Source: JAXMHB01 sp046346965 (lineage in GTDB: Bacteria > Pseudomonadota > Gammaproteobacteria > Xanthomonadales > SZUA-5). Taken from it: 64,000 bases of DNA. Under the pieces are notes generated by a model. That model had not been told where the DNA came from. It did not search any database and saw nothing but the letters and a program-made list of their open reading frames with translations. The stretch is from positions 186,001 to 250,000 of the forward strand of contig JAXMHB010000001.1 of assembly GCA_046346965.1 (NCBI GenBank). The letters are read 5' to 3'. The position numbers and the translations under genes are program-made. Shown here one piece after another: positions 59,982-64,000 of this stretch (positions are counted from its first letter, which is position 1; the number at the start of each line of letters is the position of its first letter).

Positions 59982-62355
59982 GGCGCACCGCCACGACTTG
60001 GACGCGTTGACCGTTTGCAGGGAGTGCTGCGGTAGCCGCCATGCCCCCGGGGACGCGGCATACCCCCCTCGGCACGCGGGCGTCGCTGCGGCAGGCGTAG
60101 CGCTGATCGCCGATCTGCACGGTATCGACGATGTTGAGCGCTTGCGCGTCCTCCGGATGGACCGCCAATTCGGCGCCTTCGCTCAGCACGGTGCCCTGCA
60201 GCGCGGGCGATCGACGCACCATGGCATCGACAGCGTAGATCGGGACGTAGCGCTGCACGATCAGACCCGCGCCGTCGGCGCGTTCCAGGCCGTACGCCTG
60301 CGTGTCCGCCGCCGCGGCAGGTTTTGTGCTCAGCAGCGGGTCAAGCCGTGCACGCAATTCCTGGAGTTCGACGAAGTCGAAGCCCGCGACCGACAGGCGT
60401 TCGCCCAGGGCACGCAGTACGCGCCAACCCGGCCTGGCCTCGCCCGGCAACTTGGCCGCGGCATTGGCGCGCTGGACGCACTGATCGACGTTGACGTAGG
60501 TCCCGTCGATTTCGGCAGGCAATCCGATCGGAAGGATGATGTGCGCATGGGCGCGGACAGCGTCCGATGCAAAGGCGGTAAACGCGATGACGCATTCGGC
60601 CTGTGCGAGCGCCGCCTGTGCAGCGCGGGGGTCGGCGAAATCCTCCGGCACTTCAGCGCCGTACAGCACATAGGCTTTGCGCGGCGTCGCCAGCAATTGG
60701 CCCAGATGTGCGCCGGCCGAAGCGGCCGCCGAGTCCGGACGCCGATGCGGCACGCAACCCGTTTGCCACGCCGCGACGGCATTGGCGCCGGCCGGCAGCT
60801 CGTCATAGCTTGCCTGCGTGCATTGCGCCAGCAACTGCGCCAGTGCGCGCAAAGCCGACGCCTGCGCGTGCGCTGCCGCCTGGTGTCCATAGAGGATGCG
60901 CGCCGGCGTACGTGCCAACAGACTGGCGGCGATCGCCGTTGTGCGCTCGCTCGCGGCCGCGGCCAGCGCGCTCACCCAGGCGGGCACCGGCTGACCCTGG
61001 CGATTCAGCGCGGCGCAGAGCACCGCAGCCAATTCCGCCACCATCTGATCCGGTGTGCAGACCAGATCGTTGCTGAGCGAGTAATGGTGATCGAAGCCGA
61101 GCGGATTGACCGCATGGATCTCCGCCCCCAGCTTCCAAGCGCGCCGAATGCGGTGACCCAGCAAAGGAGCCTCGTGGCGCGGGTGCGCACCGACCAGCAA
61201 GATCGACCGCGCATGCACGTAATCCGCCAGTGGCGCGCCGAAAACGGGCGCGGTCGCGCGAGCGGCATCGTCGCGAAAATCCAGTTGCTGCAAGCGATGG
61301 TCGACGTTGGACGATCCGAGGCCGCGAGTGAGCGCCTGCAGCAGCAGCATCTCTTCGGCGCTGACGTTGGGGCTGACCAGACTCGCCAGTTGATCGGCAC
61401 CGTGTCGCGACACCACGCCACGCAGTTCGCCGGCCACTTGCTCGATGGCCTCTTCCCAGCTGACGGGTACCCACTGGCCGGCGCGCTTGAGCATGGGTTG
61501 CTGCGCGCGATCGCTGTGCGTCAGCGATTGGTGACTGAAGCGGTCGCGATCCGACAGCCAGTTCTCGTTGACGGCCTCGTTGTCGCGCGGGACTGTGCGC
61601 AGCACTTCACCGCGACGCATGTGCAAATACAGATTGGAGCCGAGCGCGTCGTGGCAGCCGATGCTCTCACGGGCGATCAGTTCCCATGGGCGGGCGCGGA
61701 AACGGAAGACCTTGTTGGTGAGCGCGCCGACCGGGCACAAGTCGATGATGTTGGCAGAGATCTCCGATTGCAGCGAGCGACCGATATAGGTGCCGATTTC
61801 GGTGTGCTCGCCGCGGAACATGCCGCCCAATTCGGTGGTGCCAGCGATGTCGTCCATGAAGCGCACGCAGCGCGTGCAATGGATGCACCGCGTCATCTCC
61901 GTGGCCACCAGCGGACCCAGATCCTCGTCCGGTACCACGCGCTTGCGCTCGGCAAAGCGCGATACCGAGCGGCCGTAGCCCATGGCAACGTCCTGCAACT
62001 CGCACTCGCCGCCCTGATCGCAGATCGGGCAGTCGAGCGGATGGTTGACCAGCAGGAATTCCATCACGTTGCGCTGCGAATCGAGCGCGCGTTTGCTGCG
62101 CGTGTAGACCTTCATGCCTTCCATGATCGGCGTCGCGCAGGCCGGCATCGGCTTCGGCGCTTTCTCGACATCGACCAGACACATGCGGCAATTGGCGGCG
62201 ATCGCCAGTTTGTCGTGATAGCAGAAGCGCGGAATCTGGATGCCGGCTTTGTCGGCAACCTGAATGATCATTGCGCCCTTGGGCGCCTGCAATTTCTGGC
62301 CGTCGATCTCGATATTCAACAGATCGGAGGCTGCGGCGGTGGGTTGTGCACTCAT
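59974..62355 (-). CDS. nuoG: NADH-quinone oxidoreductase subunit G
   Basis: 793 residues. The N-terminal iron-sulfur part has CYHDKLAIAANCRMCLVDVE (2Fe-2S), the H-x3-C-x2-C-x5-C set in HPLDCPICDQGGEC (4Fe-4S) and TRCIHCTRCVRF (4Fe-4S), then a fourth region near LCPVGALTNKVFRFRARPWE. The remainder is the molybdopterin-oxidoreductase-like domain (EEAIEQVAGEL, ILLVGAHPRHEAPLLGHRIR). It carries electrons from NuoEF to NuoI. It overlaps nuoF by 4 bases. Confidence 0.96.
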   Translation of the reverse strand: MSAQPTAAASDLLNIEIDGQKLQAPKGAMIIQVADKAGIQIPRFCYHDKLAIAANCRMCLVDVEKAPKPMPACATPIMEGMKVYTRSKRALDSQRNVMEFLLVNHPLDCPICDQGGECELQDVAMGYGRSVSRFAERKRVVPDEDLGPLVATEMTRCIHCTRCVRFMDDIAGTTELGGMFRGEHTEIGTYIGRSLQSEISANIIDLCPVGALTNKVFRFRARPWELIARESIGCHDALGSNLYLHMRRGEVLRTVPRDNEAVNENWLSDRDRFSHQSLTHSDRAQQPMLKRAGQWVPVSWEEAIEQVAGELRGVVSRHGADQLASLVSPNVSAEEMLLLQALTRGLGSSNVDHRLQQLDFRDDAARATAPVFGAPLADYVHARSILLVGAHPRHEAPLLGHRIRRAWKLGAEIHAVNPLGFDHHYSLSNDLVCTPDQMVAELAAVLCAALNRQGQPVPAWVSALAAAASERTTAIAASLLARTPARILYGHQAAAHAQASALRALAQLLAQCTQASYDELPAGANAVAAWQTGCVPHRRPDSAAASAGAHLGQLLATPRKAYVLYGAEVPEDFADPRAAQAALAQAECVIAFTAFASDAVRAHAHIILPIGLPAEIDGTYVNVDQCVQRANAAAKLPGEARPGWRVLRALGERLSVAGFDFVELQELRARLDPLLSTKPAAAADTQAYGLERADGAGLIVQRYVPIYAVDAMVRRSPALQGTVLSEGAELAVHPEDAQALNIVDTVQIGDQRYACRSDARVPRGVCRVPGGMAATAALPANGQRVQVVAVRHG

Positions 62356-63686
62356 GCCGCTTTCCTCATGGCATCGTCCACCATGGATCGCTTGTTTTTC
62401 ACGTAATACTCGAACTCTGACCAGAAGTGGCGCAGCATGCCCTGAACCGGCCAGGCTGCCGCTTCACCAAATGCGCAAATCGTGTGGCCTTCGATTTGAC
62501 CGGCGGCGCTCTTCAGCAAATGCAGATCATCTTCGCGGCCCTGACCGTCAGAAATCCGCTTCAGCACCCGGTACATCCAGCCGGTGCCTTCACGGCAGGG
62601 CGTGCACTGGCCGCAAGATTCATGGTAGTAGAAGCGCGAAATACGGGTGAGAGCGCGCACCATGCAGGTGCTGTCGTCCATGATGATCACGGCACCTGAG
62701 CCCAGACCTGAGCCCGCTTTTTGCAGGGCGTCGAAGTCCATGGTGATGTCCATCATCACCGACGCCGGCAGCACCGGCATCGAAGAGCCGCCCGGAATCA
62801 CCGCTTTCAACTGACGACCGGGGCGCAATCCGCCTGCGACCGCGAGCATGTCGCGGAAGGGGGTGCCGAGCGGCAGTTCGTAATTGCCCGGCTTTTGCAC
62901 ATGGCCCGACACCGAGAAGCACTTTGGACCGCCGTTGTTCGCTTTGCCGAGATTGAGGAACCACTCAGCGCCATTGCGAATGATGGCCGGAACCGAGGCA
63001 AAGGTTTCGGTGTTGTTGATCGTCGTCGGGCGCCCATACAGGCCGAAATTGGCGGGGAAGGGCGGCTTGAACCGCGGCTGGCCCTTCTTGCCCTCCAGCG
63101 ACTCCATCAGCGCAGTTTCTTCACCGCAGATGTAGGCGCCGGCGCCGAGCGTGGCATAGAGGTCGTAATCGAAACCACTGCCGAGGATGTTCTTGCCCAG
63201 CCAGCCATGCGCATACGCTTCGCGTACCGCTGCATCAAAATGCTCGAAAGGCTCGCCCTGAAATTCGCCCCGCATGTAGTTGTAGCCGGCGGTCGCGCCC
63301 ATCGCCCAGCCACCGATGATCATGCCCTCGATCACGGCGTGCGGGTTGTAGCGCAGAATATCGCGGTCGTGGCAGGTGCCCGGCTCGGATTCATCGGAAT
63401 TGCACAGGATGTACTTGCTGCCGGGCGCATTGCGCGGCATGAAGCTCCATTTCAACCCGGTGGGGAAGCCGGCGCCACCACGACCGCGCAGCGCGGACGC
63501 CTTGACGGTGTCGATGACCTGTTCTCGGGTCCAGCCTTCGGTCAGGATCTTGCGCAGTGCCTGATAGCCACCGGCTTTGAGGTAGCTCTCATAACTCCAC
63601 GGCTGATCGAAATGCAGGGTCGTAAAGCACACATTGTGTGCCTGTGGGACCAGGCCCAGCGGATTCATCGGCTGCATGACAGTCAC
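62352..63686 (-). CDS. nuoF: NADH-quinone oxidoreductase subunit F (NADH/FMN-binding)
   Basis: 444 residues. It has GRGGAGFPTGLKWSFMP (FMN/NADH-binding), YICGEETALMESLEGKKGQP, and the 4Fe-4S motif ESCGQCTPCREGTGWM with a late Cys in GHTICAFGEAA. It takes hydride from NADH and passes electrons into the chain. The GTG start at 63686 overlaps the nuoE stop (GTGA); an ATG at 63677 is an alternative three codons in. Confidence 0.97.
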   Translation of the reverse strand: MTVMQPMNPLGLVPQAHNVCFTTLHFDQPWSYESYLKAGGYQALRKILTEGWTREQVIDTVKASALRGRGGAGFPTGLKWSFMPRNAPGSKYILCNSDESEPGTCHDRDILRYNPHAVIEGMIIGGWAMGATAGYNYMRGEFQGEPFEHFDAAVREAYAHGWLGKNILGSGFDYDLYATLGAGAYICGEETALMESLEGKKGQPRFKPPFPANFGLYGRPTTINNTETFASVPAIIRNGAEWFLNLGKANNGGPKCFSVSGHVQKPGNYELPLGTPFRDMLAVAGGLRPGRQLKAVIPGGSSMPVLPASVMMDITMDFDALQKAGSGLGSGAVIIMDDSTCMVRALTRISRFYYHESCGQCTPCREGTGWMYRVLKRISDGQGREDDLHLLKSAAGQIEGHTICAFGEAAAWPVQGMLRHFWSEFEYYVKNKRSMVDDAMRKAA

Positions 63687-64000
63687 TTCAGTGCATCCAG
63701 GATTTGGTCGGCTTTCTCGGGCGTCAGGTGTTCGTGGTACTCACCGTCGACCCACATCATCGGGGCGCGCACACAACCCGCTAGGCACTCTTCTTCCTCG
63801 ATCAAATGAATGCGGCCGTCGGCGGTACTCTCGCCGGCGCTGATGCCAAGCTTGTGCTCCACGTGTTCCAATAGTGCATCGGCGCCGTTGAGCCAGCACG
63901 AAATGTTGGTGCAGATCGATACCTTGTGGCGACCACACGGCCCGATATGGAACAGCGAATAAAAGGTTGCGACCTCGTAGGCCTGAGTGCTCGGGATGCC
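63683..64000 (-). CDS. nuoE: NADH-quinone oxidoreductase subunit E, C-terminal part
   Basis: 105 residues of the C-terminus are in the window; the gene runs off the right edge. The thioredoxin-like 2Fe-2S domain is clear: YEVATFYSLFHIGPCGRHK, then CTNISC (C-x4-C) and EEECLAGCVRAPMM (C-x3-C), the four cluster ligands. It partners NuoF in the NADH-oxidising head. The reading frame is intact to the edge, so this is a window cut, not a truncation. Confidence 0.95.
   Translation of the reverse strand, partial: GIPSTQAYEVATFYSLFHIGPCGRHKVSICTNISCWLNGADALLEHVEHKLGISAGESTADGRIHLIEEEECLAGCVRAPMMWVDGEYHEHLTPEKADQILDALK

Noticed and set aside
59929..62406. An 825-codon plus-strand open frame opposite nuoG
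   Set aside because: nuoG on the minus strand is unmistakable from its iron-sulfur motifs and operon position. The antisense frame is a compositional artefact.
63683..64000. nuoE as a truncated or broken gene
   Set aside because: The frame is open to the window edge with all four cluster cysteines; it is simply cut by the window.
1..64000. CRISPR arrays, prophage, insertion sequences, rRNA and tRNA genes
   Set aside because: I looked for regular direct repeats, transposase or integrase motifs and cloverleaf-like segments and found none I could support.

Overview
The window is about two-thirds G+C, densely coded and has no mobile elements, rRNA or tRNA genes that I can see. Gene content and order suggest a gammaproteobacterium of the Xanthomonadales (Rhodanobacteraceae/Xanthomonadaceae type). 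The pointers are a yqgE-ruvX-pyrR-pyrB-pyrC' operon with a metal-site-deficient dihydroorotase homologue, a TrpR-family regulator heading a complete his operon, a nuo operon with separate subunit genes, a DUF6164 protein, and several exported proteins ending in the same short C-terminal tail. This placement is inference from gene content; no marker gene such as 16S is present.

Layout. 1-13.3 kb is a signalling block: the end of an exported protein with calcium-binding loops, a transmembrane Ser/Thr kinase with TPRs, an FHA-GGDEF diguanylate cyclase, two divergent histidine kinases (one with a CBM9-like periplasmic domain, one a TPR hybrid kinase), a GrpB-family protein, a double-receiver regulator and a dCache histidine kinase. 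13.3-16.6 kb holds a photolyase and metB, with a row of four MetJ-type met boxes between them. 16.6-20.9 kb is the compact leftward pyrimidine operon. 21-25.7 kb carries envelope genes: a zinc-ribbon protein, GT4 and GT2 glycosyltransferases, an O-antigen ligase-like protein and an LpxL-type acyltransferase. They are interrupted by a 419-bp non-coding gap with long G-rich inverted repeats. 25.7-40.4 kb mixes a large DUF1631-GGDEF-EAL protein, a thioesterase, a RIO kinase, inorganic pyrophosphatase, and a set of exported proteins (Asp-box propeller, metzincin protease, di-heme beta-propeller protein).

40.5-48.1 kb is the histidine operon hisR-GDCBHAF-I(E), with a recognisable promoter and an 18-bp operator-like palindrome in front of the regulator gene and a strong hairpin at its end. 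48.1-52.5 kb holds a DUF4139 protein, an Ada-AlkA fusion translationally coupled to an Ogt-SH3 fusion (alkylation repair), and a DUF4399 protein. 52.5-64 kb is the leftward nuo operon from nuoN back to the C-terminal part of nuoE, which runs off the right edge.

The most unusual observations are: (i) three unrelated exported proteins ending in the identical tail -NGFE; (ii) a kinase to FHA to diguanylate cyclase gene pair; (iii) the met boxes and the His operator; (iv) an Ogt repair protein with tandem SH3-like modules; (v) an inverted-repeat-bounded intergenic segment with a quadruplex motif and a hairpin over the next start codon.
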